Positions 8,674 through 17,993 of a DNA stretch of 64,000 bases are shown piece by piece. The translations under genes and the position numbers were made by a program. Source of the DNA: Cellulomonas endophytica (lineage in GTDB: Bacteria > Actinomycetota > Actinomycetes > Actinomycetales > Cellulomonadaceae); contig NZ_RWJX01000010.1 of assembly GCF_004123805.1 (NCBI RefSeq), positions 25,792-89,791 on the forward strand, in the 5' to 3' direction. The notes under the pieces were generated by a model that saw only the letters and a program-made list of their open reading frames with translations, was not told the DNA's origin and did no database searches. The stretch's first letter is position 1, and every line of letters begins with the position of its first letter.

Positions 8674-9516
8674 TCAGCCCTCGTCGAGGACGAGCGCTCC
8701 GCCGCCGACCGTGCGGCCCGCGAGGGGCTGCACCGGGCGGGCGTTGTCGCCGTGCGCCTCCGACAGGGCCGCGACCTGGGCCGGCGACATCTCGACCGCG
8801 TCGGCCAGCACGACCCACTGCACGGTCTCGCTGCACGGCGGCGTGGTGAGGCTGCCCTCGTACAGGTACGCCCGGCCCGTGCTCGGCAGCAGGTCGGCGA
8901 CGTCCAGCGTCAGCGCGTCGCCGCCCTCCGCCGCGGCGAGGAACTCCACCCACACCGCGTTCTCGGCCCCGGCCCGCACGGGCACGCCGAGCACGAGCAG
9001 GCCCTCGTCGTCGGCGTGGACGAGGTGGACCTCCGCGTCCACGCGCTCGCCGGCGATGCTGTGCTCGGCCGGCGTGTGCGCGTGGAACTGCACGAGGGAC
9101 AGGTCGCGGTCGCCGAGGAGGACGTGCTCGTCGCCGCTGTCCGTCGTGTCGAACTGCAGCACGTGGCCCGTGTCGGAGACCCGGCCCTCGACCGTCCCGT
9201 CGTCGAGCACCACGTCGACGGTGGGCTCGGGCAGCTCGGACGGCAGGTCGACCGGCGACTGCCGGGCCCCCGTGCCGCAGGCGCTGTAGTCCTCGGACAG
9301 CTCGGCCCAGCGGTCGGCCCCCTCCTCGCCGGTGTAGGCCCAGTGCGCGACGGTCGTGGTGCCCCCGTGCTCGGACGGGCTCGCGGACGGGTCGTCGGTG
9401 GACGTCGGCGTGGCGGCCGGGCCCGCGCAGGCGGCGACGAGCAGCAGGGTGGCGGCGGTCGGCAGGAGCAGGGCGGTGGGCCGGGGCCGGCGCATGGCCG
9501 GGGTCGTGCGGGACAT
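8674..9516 (-). CDS. alpha-type carbonic anhydrase lipoprotein
   Basis: A 280-residue protein that hydrates CO2 to bicarbonate outside the membrane. The N-terminus has a basic region, a hydrophobic stretch and lipobox L-V-A-A-C near residue 28, so it should be lipid-anchored. The alpha-class zinc ligands are visible as Q-F-H-A-H followed by E-V-H, with the conserved E-G-S-L-T-T-P-P-C strand near residue 230. The domain fills residues 55-280, the normal size for the family. The ATG follows a purine-rich GGGGGAGAG site; an upstream in-frame ATG would put the basic start too far away. It stands alone, with a terminator behind it and about 240 bp separating it from the PTS operon. Confidence 0.93.
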   Translation of the reverse strand: MSRTTPAMRRPRPTALLLPTAATLLLVAACAGPAATPTSTDDPSASPSEHGGTTTVAHWAYTGEEGADRWAELSEDYSACGTGARQSPVDLPSELPEPTVDVVLDDGTVEGRVSDTGHVLQFDTTDSGDEHVLLGDRDLSLVQFHAHTPAEHSIAGERVDAEVHLVHADDEGLLVLGVPVRAGAENAVWVEFLAAAEGGDALTLDVADLLPSTGRAYLYEGSLTTPPCSETVQWVVLADAVEMSPAQVAALSEAHGDNARPVQPLAGRTVGGGALVLDEG

Positions 9517-9670
9517 CAGGATCTCTCCCCCTCGGAGACGGACGGTGTGCGGCGACGCCTCCGGCCACCCCGGGCGGACCGGGGCGGCCGCGCACGTCGC
9601 CGTCACCCACCGTGCCCGCGGGCACCCCGCCCCGACGTCAGGGAGGACCCCCTACGCCCACCCCGACGTC

Positions 9671-9712
9671 GGGCCCGCCCCCGCGCCCGGACCGGCGGGA
9701 CGGGGGCGGCCC
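9671..9712 (-). terminator. candidate terminator of the PTS operon
   Basis: Arms at 9671-9683 and 9701-9712 pair over 12 bp with one bulged C, around a 17-nt loop, 46 nt downstream of the EIIA stop codon. No other strong hairpin lies closer. Confidence 0.4.
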
Positions 9713-9757
9713 GGTGGTGCGAGGTCGTCGCGCACCGGGCCGCTGCGCCGGTCCCCC

Positions 9758-10195
9758 TCAGTCCTCGCCGTTGGCCTCGAGGATCGCCTGGATCTCGTCC
9801 GCCGTCCCGGCGGTGAGGACCTTGTCCACCTCGGCCGGGTCGGTGAAGACGGACGCGATGGACGAGAGGATCTCGAGGTGCTCGTCCTCGGCGCCGGCGA
9901 TGCCGACGACGATGCGGACGGGCCCCCGGCCCCAGTCGATCGCCTCGGCGTACCGCACGAGGCACACCGCGGACCTCCGGATGTCCTTCTTCGCCTCGTT
10001 GGTCCCGTGCGGGATCGCGAGGAGGCTGCCCATGTAGGTGGAGATGGACCGCTCCCGCTCCGCCATGGCCTCCACGTAGGCCGGGCCGACGGCGCCCGCG
10101 TCGAGCAGCAGCTGCCCCGCCTCGCGGATGGCCTCGTCCTTCGTCGTCGCCCGCCCGTCCAGCCGGACGAGCTCGCGCGTCAGCGTGACGCTCAC
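9758..10195 (-). CDS. PTS mannitol/fructose-type EIIA
   Basis: A 145-residue phosphotransferase EIIA protein of the mannitol (MtlF-like) class. It accepts phosphate from HPr on a histidine, here H63 in the motif I-P-H-G-T, and passes it to the EIIB cysteine of the adjacent EIIBC. The GTG start overlaps the EIIBC stop by 4 bp (GTGA), so production is coupled to the permease. Length and motif order match stand-alone MtlF. It is the last gene of the four-gene polyol operon. Substrate specificity is set by the EIIC partner, so mannitol is likely but not certain. Confidence 0.92.
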   Translation of the reverse strand: MSVTLTRELVRLDGRATTKDEAIREAGQLLLDAGAVGPAYVEAMAERERSISTYMGSLLAIPHGTNEAKKDIRRSAVCLVRYAEAIDWGRGPVRIVVGIAGAEDEHLEILSSIASVFTDPAEVDKVLTAGTADEIQAILEANGED

Positions 10196-11802
10196 AGCCC
10201 CGCCCCCTCCTGCGCCGACGCCGTCCGCACCATCTGCACGACGTCGTCGTAGACGGGGCTGTTCATGAAGTTGTCGACGGACAGGTGCACCGCGTGCGGC
10301 GCCTGGTGCCGTGCGCGGTCGGTGAGCTCGCGCTGGCTGATGACGAGCTCCGCCTCGCCGTCGGTGAGTGTCGCGACGGCCCTGTTGACCACCGTGACGC
10401 CCTCGACGCCCGCGGTGCGGAGCTTCTTGCGCAGGACGCTCGCGCCCATCGCGCTCGAGCCCATGCCGGCGTCGCACGCGAAGATGATCTGCTGGACGGG
10501 GCGGTCGAGGCCGGCCGTCGTCGTGGTCCCGGCGGGCTCGGCCGGGGCGGCGCCCGCCCGGGCCGCCATGGCGCCCAGCGCCGAGCTGCTCCTGCCCTTG
10601 TTCGCCTCGGTCCGCGCGATGGCGCCGGCGAGGTCACCGCCCCCGCCGGCGGCGAGGTCGCGCCGCCGCGAGGCGCGCAGGATGACGGCGGAGACGAGGA
10701 ACGACACCGTCGCGGACAGCAGGACCGCGAGCGCGACGCCGACGAAGCTGTCCCGCGCGGTCTGCGCGAAGATCGCGAAGATGCTGCCGGGGGCCGCGGG
10801 CCCGACGAGGCCGCTGCCGAAGACCGCGTTGGTCGCGATCCCGGTCGCACCGCCGGCGATGGCCGCGACGATGAGCGCCGGCTTCATGAGGACGAACGGG
10901 AAGTAGACCTCGTGGATACCCCCGAAGAAGTGGATGATCAGCGCGCCCGGGGCCGAGGCCTTCGCGGCGCCCAGGCCGAAGACCGTGTAGGCCAGGAGGA
11001 TCCCGAGGCCGGGCCCGGGGTTGGACTCCACCATGAGGAGCAGGGACTTGCCCTGCTCCGTGACCTGCTGGGCGCCGAGCGGGACCAGGACGCCGTTGCC
11101 GATCGCGTTGTTGAGGAACAGCACCTTGGCCGGCTCGACGATGAGGCTCATGAGCGGGAGCAGGCTGTTGTCGGCGAGCCAGGCGACCGCGTCGCCGAGC
11201 ACGCGGCTCAGGGCGGTCACCACGGGGGCGATCCCGAAGAACGCCGCGATGGCCAGCAGCATCCCGACGATGCCCGCCGAGTACATGTTGACGAGCATCT
11301 CGAAGCCGGGGCGGATCTTCCCGTCCCAGAGCGCGTCGACCTTCTTCATGACCCACCCGCCGAGCGGGCCGACGATCATGGCGCCGAGGAACATCGGCAC
11401 CGTCGAGCCGACGATCATGCCGACGACCGCGATCGTGCCGACGACGCCGCCGCGCTCGCCGTGCACGAGCCGCCCGCCCGAGTTGGCGATGAGGATGGGC
11501 AGCAGGTAGGTGATCATCGGGCCCACGAGGCCCAGGTACTGGCGGAAGGTCGTGCCGTCGTCCGCCTGGACGAGCTGGGTCGCCGCGCCGCTCCACGACG
11601 AGTTGTCGGCGTTGGCGAAGCCGCCCAGGATGCCGTTGGGGGCCCAGCCCACCGAGATGAACAGGGACGTGATGAGCCCCCAGGCCACGAAGGCCGGGAG
11701 GTTGGGCATGATCATGCCGGTCAGGAACGCGCCGAAGCGCTGCACGCGCACCTGCGCGGCCTTCCCCGCCCGGTTGCCCGGGGCGGCGACTGCTGTGGTC
11801 AT
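10192..11802 (-). CDS. PTS mannitol-type EIIBC permease
   Basis: A 536-residue membrane permease that takes up and phosphorylates a hexitol. Residues 20-370 are the EIIC domain with several membrane helices and the conserved G-G-I-H-E segment. A poorly conserved linker of about 60 residues follows. EIIB begins near residue 435 with the phosphorylated cysteine in A-C-D-A-G-M-G-S-S. There is no fused EIIA; that function is supplied by the next gene. The dehydrogenase upstream is the expected partner for oxidising the imported sugar phosphate, and the DeoR protein the expected regulator. The similarity pattern is MtlA-like; another hexitol or pentitol could be the true substrate. Confidence 0.92.
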   Translation of the reverse strand: MTTAVAAPGNRAGKAAQVRVQRFGAFLTGMIMPNLPAFVAWGLITSLFISVGWAPNGILGGFANADNSSWSGAATQLVQADDGTTFRQYLGLVGPMITYLLPILIANSGGRLVHGERGGVVGTIAVVGMIVGSTVPMFLGAMIVGPLGGWVMKKVDALWDGKIRPGFEMLVNMYSAGIVGMLLAIAAFFGIAPVVTALSRVLGDAVAWLADNSLLPLMSLIVEPAKVLFLNNAIGNGVLVPLGAQQVTEQGKSLLLMVESNPGPGLGILLAYTVFGLGAAKASAPGALIIHFFGGIHEVYFPFVLMKPALIVAAIAGGATGIATNAVFGSGLVGPAAPGSIFAIFAQTARDSFVGVALAVLLSATVSFLVSAVILRASRRRDLAAGGGGDLAGAIARTEANKGRSSSALGAMAARAGAAPAEPAGTTTTAGLDRPVQQIIFACDAGMGSSAMGASVLRKKLRTAGVEGVTVVNRAVATLTDGEAELVISQRELTDRARHQAPHAVHLSVDNFMNSPVYDDVVQMVRTASAQEGAGL

Positions 11803-11862
11803 CGTCGACTCTCTTCCGCTAGATCTTCGTCGATCCGGAGGTGGTGGGGTGGTGCGGGACCG

Positions 11863-12903
11863 CTAGGGCTCGACGGTGACCTTGATGCCGGAGCCCTCGG
11901 AGACGATGGCGATCCCGTCGAGCACGCGCTCGAGCGGGATCCGGTGCGTGATCAGGTCGGCGACGGGCACCCGGCCGTCGGCGATCATGGCCAGCGCCTC
12001 CCGGTTGTGCGCCGGGCTCGACCCGTTGGCGCCCTTGATCGTGAGCTCCTTGTAGTGGACGACGTTCGAGTCGAGCGTGATCGTGGGGCGGTCCTTGGGC
12101 AGCCCCCCGAAGAAGCTGATCCGTCCGCGCGGCGCCACCATCTGCAGCGCCTGCTCCTGGGCGACGCCCGAGGCGGCCGCGGTGATGACGACGTCGGCGC
12201 CGCGCCCCCCCGTCGCCTCGAGCACCGCCGCGACCGGGTCGACCTCGCCGGCGCAGATCGCGGCGTCCGGCGCGACCACGCCGGCCGCGAGGTCCAGCCG
12301 CTCGCGGCTGAGCTCGACGAGGAGGACCCGGGACGCCCCGCGGGCCCGGGCCAGCCGGACGTGCAGGCAGCCGATGGGCCCGGAGCCGATGACGACGACG
12401 ACGTCGCCGTCGTGCACGTCGATGAACTCCTGGGCGTTGATCGCGCAGGCGAAGGGCTCGGCGACGGAGGCCTCCGCGAACGACACGCCGTCGGGGATGC
12501 GGTTGAGCCCGTCCACCGCGAGCACCTGCGACGGCACGACGACGTACTCCGCGAACCCGCCGTCGAAGTCGTAGCCCATCGACAGCTGGTTCGGGCAGAT
12601 CGTCTCGAGGTCCGCGCGGCAGAAGTCGCACGTGCCGCAGGGGATGGCCGCGATGACCTGGACGCGGTCGCCCGCCGCCCACCCCGTCACGCCGTCGCCC
12701 ACCTCGACGACCTCGCCGGCGATCTCGTGGCCCATGACGCGCGGGGGCCGGATGCGCTGGTGGCCGGCCTTGGTGATCTTCACGTCCGTGCCGCAGGTGG
12801 AGCAGGCCCGCACGCGCAGCTTGACCTCGCCGGCGCCGGCGGAGGGCTCGGGCGCGTCCTCGACCCGCACGTCGCCGGGGGCGTAGAACCGAAGGACCTT
12901 CAT
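11863..12903 (-). CDS. zinc-dependent medium-chain polyol dehydrogenase
   Basis: A 346-residue medium-chain dehydrogenase of the sorbitol/threonine dehydrogenase type. It shows the catalytic zinc site C-G-T-D plus G-H-E-I, four structural-zinc cysteines in C-G-T-C-D-F-C followed by C-P-N, and the NAD-binding G-S-G-P-I-G near residue 172. Full length for the family. It is the second gene of the operon, 60 bp ahead of the PTS permease. It probably oxidises the imported sugar-alcohol phosphate to a ketose phosphate that feeds glycolysis. Classic MtlD is a different family, so this enzyme replaces it. The ATG at the 3' end of a Shine-Dalgarno-like AGAGGAG is used. Confidence 0.9.
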   Translation of the reverse strand: MKVLRFYAPGDVRVEDAPEPSAGAGEVKLRVRACSTCGTDVKITKAGHQRIRPPRVMGHEIAGEVVEVGDGVTGWAAGDRVQVIAAIPCGTCDFCRADLETICPNQLSMGYDFDGGFAEYVVVPSQVLAVDGLNRIPDGVSFAEASVAEPFACAINAQEFIDVHDGDVVVVIGSGPIGCLHVRLARARGASRVLLVELSRERLDLAAGVVAPDAAICAGEVDPVAAVLEATGGRGADVVITAAASGVAQEQALQMVAPRGRISFFGGLPKDRPTITLDSNVVHYKELTIKGANGSSPAHNREALAMIADGRVPVADLITHRIPLERVLDGIAIVSEGSGIKVTVEP

Positions 12904-13057
12904 GACTCTCCTCTGCTGGCGGCTCTCGCCGCGGGGCGGGGACGGCGGTCGCCGCCCCGTGGACCGGCGCCGGCTGCGCCCGCGAGGGGCGCGACCGGGT
13001 CGGACGGGCAGGGTCCCGACGAGGGGCGTCCGGGCGGCGGGCGACGGCGGCACGCGC

Positions 13058-13819
13058 TCATGCGCGTCTCACCGCCGGTCCCGCCGCCTCCACGTCCGCG
13101 GCGAGGTCGTCCGCGAGGCCGGAGTCGCTGATGACGAGGTCGACGTCCGCGAGGTCGCACACGTGCACCGCGTCGCGCCGGCCGAACTTCGTGCGGTCCG
13201 CGAGCACGACCGTGCGGCGGGACCTCTCGAGCAGGGCGCGCTTCACCGTCGCCTCCGCGGGGTCCGTGGTCGTCAGCCCGTACCGGCGCGCGAGGCCGTT
13301 CGCCCCGAGGAACGCGACGTCGGCGTAGACCCCCCGCAGCGCCTCGAGGGCCCGCTCCCCCACGGCCGCCAGCGTGCGGGGCCGGACGACCCCGCCGAGC
13401 ACGTGGAGGGTGATGTTCGGGCGGGTGGCCAGCAGGGCGGCGACGGGCAGCGCGTGCGTCACGACGGTGAGCTCGCGGTCCGGGGGCAGCAGCATCGCCA
13501 GTCGGACCGTCGTGGTGCCGGCGTCGAGGAGGACGGACCCCCCGTGCGGCAGCTCCTGCACCGCGAGCGTCGCGATGCGCTCCTTCTCGTCGGACATCCG
13601 GGTCTCGCGCTCCGCGACCTCGGGCTCGCCGTCCGGCCCCGGGGTCGGGATCGCGCCGCCGTGGACGCGGCGCAGCAGCCCCGCCTGCGCGAGCACGAGG
13701 AGGTCCCGCCGGACGGTCTCCTGCGCGACGTCGAAGCTCTCCGCCAGGCCCCGGACGCCCACGCGCCCTGCGGCACGGGCGCGCGAGACGATCTCCCGCT
13801 GCCGCTCCGGTGCGTACAC
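13058..13819 (-). CDS. DeoR-family transcriptional regulator of the polyol operon
   Basis: A 253-residue repressor of the DeoR/GlpR type. The N-terminal winged helix-turn-helix covers residues 3-58, with the family signature V-A-Q-E-T-V-R-R-D-L and L-R-R-V-H-G-G-A. The sugar-phosphate sensing domain covers 75-235, with L-L-D-A-G-T-T-T as the phosphate-binding loop. GTG start at M-Y-A-P-E-R-Q, where the family usually starts. It is first in the operon and divergent from a gene for a flavin-split-barrel protein. It most likely represses the dehydrogenase-PTS genes, with the sugar phosphate as inducer. The inverted repeat pair in the upstream region is a plausible operator. Confidence 0.93.
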   Translation of the reverse strand: MYAPERQREIVSRARAAGRVGVRGLAESFDVAQETVRRDLLVLAQAGLLRRVHGGAIPTPGPDGEPEVAERETRMSDEKERIATLAVQELPHGGSVLLDAGTTTVRLAMLLPPDRELTVVTHALPVAALLATRPNITLHVLGGVVRPRTLAAVGERALEALRGVYADVAFLGANGLARRYGLTTTDPAEATVKRALLERSRRTVVLADRTKFGRRDAVHVCDLADVDLVISDSGLADDLAADVEAAGPAVRRA

Positions 13820-13863
13820 GCCTCGCTCCTGCCACCTCGCCGTTGTGGTGCTTTCTTTGTCTA

Positions 13864-13920
13864 CGCCCGTTTGCCTGTGCCGTCAAGCACCCGGGCGCGG
13901 TCTTCGGAAGCAAACGGGCG
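13864..13920. promoter_or_regulatory. paired 11-bp inverted repeats, candidate DeoR operator
   Basis: CGCCCGTTTGC at 13864-13874 is matched exactly by its reverse complement at 13910-13920, with 35 bp between. It lies 45-100 bp upstream of the DeoR start, next to an AT-richer tract (CTTTCTTTGT) that is unusual in this DNA. DeoR-family operators often contain TTTG/CAAA half-sites in several copies. Either repression by looping or two separate sites would fit. Confidence 0.55.
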
Positions 13921-14101
13921 GCGCGCCGTGTGCTCTTCCCAGAGGACGGCCCGGGCGACGCCGGAGGCCGGCCGCCGCCGCCGCGTCCCGCGGCAGCGCC
14001 GCCGGTCGAGGGCGGTGGCAGGGCGTGCCGTCGGCGGCGGAAGACCGCGCACACGTCCGCGGTTGCAGGAGGCGACGCGCCGACGCCACCGGGAGGACCT
14101 C

Positions 14102-14527
14102 GTGAGCACGGATGGAACCCTGACCGACGCCGACCTCGAGCTCCTGCGGCGGCCGCTGCACGGGTTCCTCACCGTCGCCGCCGGCCCCCTGCCGCCGCAG
14201 CCGCGACCCGTGTGGTTCGAGGCCGCGGACGACGGCACCGTCCAGCTCTTCACCGGCCCGGGCACCCTCAAGGTGCGCCGGCTGCGCGAGGACCCGCGGG
14301 CCTCGCTGGTCGTCGCGTCCCCGGTCGGCGAACGGGAGCACTGGGTGTCCGTCTCCGGCCCCGTCACCGTGCACGAGGACGGTGCCCACGCGCTGGCGGC
14401 GCGCCTCGCCGCCCGCTACTGGGACCTGCGCGACCCGGTGCGCGCCCGCGAGCTCGGGGCGATCCTCGCCGACGAGCAGGTGCGGCTCGTCCTCCGGCCC
14501 GAGCAGGTCCGCCGCTACGCCTCCTGA
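14102..14527 (+). CDS. flavin split-barrel (PNPOx-like) family protein
   Basis: A 141-residue protein of the pyridoxamine 5'-phosphate oxidase-like split-barrel group, which in actinobacteria often binds FMN or F420. Typical features are G-F-L-T-V-A near residue 20, R-P-V-W-F, a K-V-R-R-L-R-E-D-P-R-A-S-L-V-V-A core at about 59-75 and W-V-S-V-S-G-P-V-T-V. The GTG start has GGAGG 6 bp upstream. It is followed 23 bp later by the MFS gene, so the two may form an operon. Function within the superfamily (deazaflavin reductase, heme-binding or other) cannot be told from sequence. Confidence 0.85.
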   Translation: MSTDGTLTDADLELLRRPLHGFLTVAAGPLPPQPRPVWFEAADDGTVQLFTGPGTLKVRRLREDPRASLVVASPVGEREHWVSVSGPVTVHEDGAHALAARLAARYWDLRDPVRARELGAILADEQVRLVLRPEQVRRYAS

Positions 14528-14550
14528 CGCGGTGGGTACGCTCGTCCGTC

Positions 14551-15843
14551 GTGCCCGCCTCCCCTCCTGCGTCCGCTCCTGGGTCCGCTCCCGGGTCCGC
14601 TCCCGGGTCCGCTCCCGCGTCGACGCACCGGCCCCCGTTCTCGCCCGGGGCCGCGCGTCGCCGGGCGGCCATCCTCACCGTGATGCTCGTCGTCGGGGTC
14701 GGGATGGCGTCGTGGATCGTGCGGACGCCGGCGGTGCGCGACCTGCTGCAGGCCTCCACCGCGCAGATGGGCCTGGTCCTCCTCGGGCTCTCCGTCGGCT
14801 CGATGACCGGCGTGCTCTCCTCGGCGGGCGTCGTCCGGCGCCACGGGGCCCGCAGGACCGTCGCCCTCGGGAGCACGGCCTTCGTGCTCGGCGTCGCCGG
14901 CGTCGGGGTCAGCGCCGAGCTGTCGGCACCGGTGGGCGCGGCCGCCGGGCTCGCGCTCGTCGGGCTCGGCATCGGGCTGAGCGAGATCGCGCTGAACGTC
15001 GAGGGCGCGGCGCTGGAGCAGGAGTCCGGGCGCGTCGTGCTGCCCGCGCTGCACGGGTGCTACAGCCTCGGGACCGTGCTCGGCGCGCTCGGCGGCATCG
15101 GGCTGACGGCGGTGGCCTTCCCCGTGGTGTGGCACCTCCTCGGGGTCGCCGTCGCGGCGGCGGCCGCGATGGCGTGGGCCGTCCCCGCGATCCCTGCCGC
15201 CACCGGGCGGGTCGCCGAGGGGGGCGCCCGCGGCGGCGCCGGCGCCGACCCCGGGTGGCGCGCCCAGCTCGTGCAGTTCCGCGACCGCCGGATCGCCGCC
15301 CTGGGGGCCGTGGTCCTCGCGCTCGCGCTGGCGGAGGGGTCGGCGAGCGACTGGCTGCCGCTCCTCATGGTCGACGGGCACGGCGTCTCCGCGACGGCGG
15401 GCTCCGTGGTGTTCACGGGCTTCGCGGCGGCCATGACGGTCGGCCGCTTCGCGGGCGAGCCGCTGCTCGCGCGCTTCGGCAACGCCGCGGTCCTCCGCGT
15501 GAGCGCGCTGGTGTCGGCCACCGGCATCGCCGTGGTCGTCCTGTCCGACAGCGTCGTCCTGGCCGGCTGCGCCGTGGTGCTCTGGGGGCTGGGGGCGGCG
15601 CTCGGGTTCCCCGTCACCCTCTCGGCCGCGGGCGACAGCGACGACCCCACCACCTCCGTCGCGGCGGTCGCCGTCGCCGGCTACGTCGCGTTCCTCGTCG
15701 GACCTCCCCTCCTGGGCCTCGTCGGCGAGCAGGTGGGGCTGCGCGGGGCGATGGTCCTCGTGCTGGTCGTCGTCGCGCTCGCGAGCACCCTCACGTCGGC
15801 CGCGCGGCCCCGCACGCCCGCCCCGGGGCGCGCAGAGGGCTAG
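14551..15843 (+). CDS. MFS transporter
   Basis: A 430-residue major facilitator with about 12 hydrophobic segments from residue 40 onward. It resembles the FucP/YbjJ-like sub-group (short cytoplasmic loops, internal G-x-G and S-D-W-L-P motif near residue 270, the latter common in YbjJ-type proteins). The N-terminus is a Ser/Pro/Gly-rich tail coded by a 12-bp tandem repeat. The GTG at 14551 is the first start in this frame after the previous stop; a shorter start is possible because the tail is not part of the fold. Substrate unknown. The downstream hairpin is weak. Confidence 0.87.
   Translation: MPASPPASAPGSAPGSAPGSAPASTHRPPFSPGAARRRAAILTVMLVVGVGMASWIVRTPAVRDLLQASTAQMGLVLLGLSVGSMTGVLSSAGVVRRHGARRTVALGSTAFVLGVAGVGVSAELSAPVGAAAGLALVGLGIGLSEIALNVEGAALEQESGRVVLPALHGCYSLGTVLGALGGIGLTAVAFPVVWHLLGVAVAAAAAMAWAVPAIPAATGRVAEGGARGGAGADPGWRAQLVQFRDRRIAALGAVVLALALAEGSASDWLPLLMVDGHGVSATAGSVVFTGFAAAMTVGRFAGEPLLARFGNAAVLRVSALVSATGIAVVVLSDSVVLAGCAVVLWGLGAALGFPVTLSAAGDSDDPTTSVAAVAVAGYVAFLVGPPLLGLVGEQVGLRGAMVLVLVVVALASTLTSAARPRTPAPGRAEG
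14581..14616 (+). repeat. three perfect 12-bp tandem repeats
   Basis: Three exact copies of GGGTCCGCTCCC, with a partial fourth just upstream, encode Gly-Ser-Ala-Pro repeats in the N-terminal tail of the MFS transporter. Copy number may vary between strains without changing the frame. Confidence 0.85.
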
Positions 15844-16009
15844 TGCGGGTGGGCCGGTGAGCCCCCGAGGTGTCACCCCTGCCCACCCGGGTCTGCGAGC
15901 ATCGGCACGCCGCGCGCCCGTGCGGCGTGCCGCGCCGCGACCCAGGATGGGCGCGCACCTCCGCCGGGGGCCGGCCCGGGGGGGAGCAGCCGCAGAGGGA
16001 GGTGGCCGG

Positions 16010-17989
16010 ATGAGCGGGACGTCGACCGGGACGCCGGCGCAGGAGGGAGCGGCCCGACGCCGGGTCGCGCCGGAGCAGCTGCCCCTGCCCGACTTCCGCA
16101 CGGTGTTCGACGAGGCGCCGGCGCCGATGCTGCTGCTGACGACCGACTTCGTCGTCGTGCACGCCAACCGCGCGCGCCTGGAGGCGACCGCCACGACGCT
16201 GGAGGGCACGGTCGGGCTCGACCTGTTCGAGGCGTTCCCGAGCAACCCCGACGACCCCGCGGCCGACGGCGCCCGGAAGATGCGGTCGTCCCTGGAGCAG
16301 GTGCGGGACGCCCGACGCCCCCACACGATGGCGATCCAGAAGCACGACATCCGGCTCCCCGACGGCCGCTACGAGGAGCGGTACTGGAGCCCCCGGAACG
16401 TGCCGATCCTCGACGAGCGCGGCGAGGTCGTGCTCCTGCTGCACCGCTCGGACGACATCACCGCGTACATCCGACGGCAGGGGGACGACCCTGGCGCCGG
16501 TGCGGGTGCCACACGGTGGCGCGCCCGCGCGGAGGAGATCGAGGCGGACCTGCTCTCGCGCATGCAGGAGCTGGAGGACCTCAACGAGCAGCTCGTGGCC
16601 GCGCGGGACGCGCTGAGCCGCATGGCCCTGCACGACCCCCTGACCGGCCTCCTCGTGGCGCCGGCGATGATGGAGCAGCTGGCGCGCAGCCTCGCACGCC
16701 TCGAGCGGCACCCGGGCGCGGTGGCCGTCCTGTTCCTCGACCTGGACAACCTCAAGCAGGTCAACGACCGGTACGGGCACGCGGCGGGCGACGAGCTCCT
16801 CCGCTGCGCGGCGGGACGCCTGGCGACCGTGGTCCGCCCGGCCGACACGGTGGCCCGCGTCGGCGGCGACGAGTTCGTCGTCGTGCTCGACGACCTCGAC
16901 GCCGAGCACGGGACCGCGTACGCCGAGTGCGTCGCCGAACGGCTGCTGCTCACGCTCGACGAGCCCTGCGAGGTGACCCCGCGCGGCACCGCGTCACCGT
17001 CCGCCAGCATCGGCGTGGCGGTCGCGCGGAGCGGGGCGCCCGACGAGGTGCGCTCACCGGAGCACGCCGTGGGGGGCACGCCGCGGGTGCGGACGGCGGC
17101 GGACCTGCTGCTGTCGCAGGCCGACACGGCGATGTACCGCGCCAAGCGCAGCGGCCGGGGCCGCTCCCTCACCTACGACGCCGCCGTCGACGCGGCCGTC
17201 AGCACCGAGCGGGCCCTCGAGCTCGAGCTCGCCACCGCCGTCGCCGAGCACAGGCTGCTCCTGCACTACCAGCCGATCGTGGAGGTCGAGGGGCGCGCGC
17301 TGTACGGGGTGGAGGCGCTGCTGCGCTGGCAGCACCCCGACGGCACGCTGCGACCGGCCGGGCAGTTCATCGACGCGGCGGAGCGGAGCGGGCTGCTCCC
17401 GACGATCGGCCGGTGGGCCGTCGGGGAGGCCTGCCGGCAGCTGCGGGCCTGGGACGACGACCTCGGAGCCGCCGGCCCCGGGCACGTGTTCGTCAACCTC
17501 TCCCCCGGCGAGCTCGCCCGTCCCGGGCTGCTCGAGCACGTCCGCGCCTGCCTGCGCGAGCACGGGCTGGAGCCGCAGCGCCTCGTCCTGGAGGTCACGG
17601 AGTCCGGAGTCGTCGACGAGCAGAAGGGTCGCCGCACCCTCCAGGGACTGCAGGAGCTGGGGTGCCACCTGGCCATCGACGACTTCGGCACCGGGCACTC
17701 CTCCCTCAGCCGCGTGGTGCAGCTCCCGGTCGACCACCTGAAGATCGACCGCAGCCTCACGCGGGACCTGACGGGCAACCCCCAGTCGCGCGCCGTCACC
17801 GAGGCGGTGCTCGCCCTGGCCCGCACGCTCCAGCAGACCGTCGTGGCCGAGGGCGTCGAGCAGCCCGAGGACCTGGACGAGCTCCGGCGGCTGGGCTGCC
17901 GGCTCGCGCAGGGGTACCACCTCGGTCGCCCCCAGGCCCCGGAGCAGGTCACGGCCGCCCTCTCCGCCGGCCCGCGCCCGCCGTCCTGA
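16010..17989 (+). CDS. PAS-GGDEF-EAL cyclic-di-GMP protein
   Basis: A 659-residue signalling protein. Residues 28-160 resemble a PAS sensor domain, followed by a coiled region (170-205). The GGDEF domain covers about 205-385 with an intact G-G-D-E-F and an R-P-A-D motif exactly five residues before it, which is the allosteric inhibitory I-site. The EAL domain covers about 400-655 with V-E-A-L-L-R-W, the D-D-F-G-T-G loop and a late E-G-V-E motif. Both catalytic signatures look complete, so it could both make and degrade c-di-GMP. No membrane segment is present, so sensing is cytoplasmic. The ATG has GAGGGAGG upstream. It appears to be a single-gene unit ending at a hairpin. Confidence 0.95.
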   Translation: MSGTSTGTPAQEGAARRRVAPEQLPLPDFRTVFDEAPAPMLLLTTDFVVVHANRARLEATATTLEGTVGLDLFEAFPSNPDDPAADGARKMRSSLEQVRDARRPHTMAIQKHDIRLPDGRYEERYWSPRNVPILDERGEVVLLLHRSDDITAYIRRQGDDPGAGAGATRWRARAEEIEADLLSRMQELEDLNEQLVAARDALSRMALHDPLTGLLVAPAMMEQLARSLARLERHPGAVAVLFLDLDNLKQVNDRYGHAAGDELLRCAAGRLATVVRPADTVARVGGDEFVVVLDDLDAEHGTAYAECVAERLLLTLDEPCEVTPRGTASPSASIGVAVARSGAPDEVRSPEHAVGGTPRVRTAADLLLSQADTAMYRAKRSGRGRSLTYDAAVDAAVSTERALELELATAVAEHRLLLHYQPIVEVEGRALYGVEALLRWQHPDGTLRPAGQFIDAAERSGLLPTIGRWAVGEACRQLRAWDDDLGAAGPGHVFVNLSPGELARPGLLEHVRACLREHGLEPQRLVLEVTESGVVDEQKGRRTLQGLQELGCHLAIDDFGTGHSSLSRVVQLPVDHLKIDRSLTRDLTGNPQSRAVTEAVLALARTLQQTVVAEGVEQPEDLDELRRLGCRLAQGYHLGRPQAPEQVTAALSAGPRPPS

Positions 17990-17993
17990 GCCA

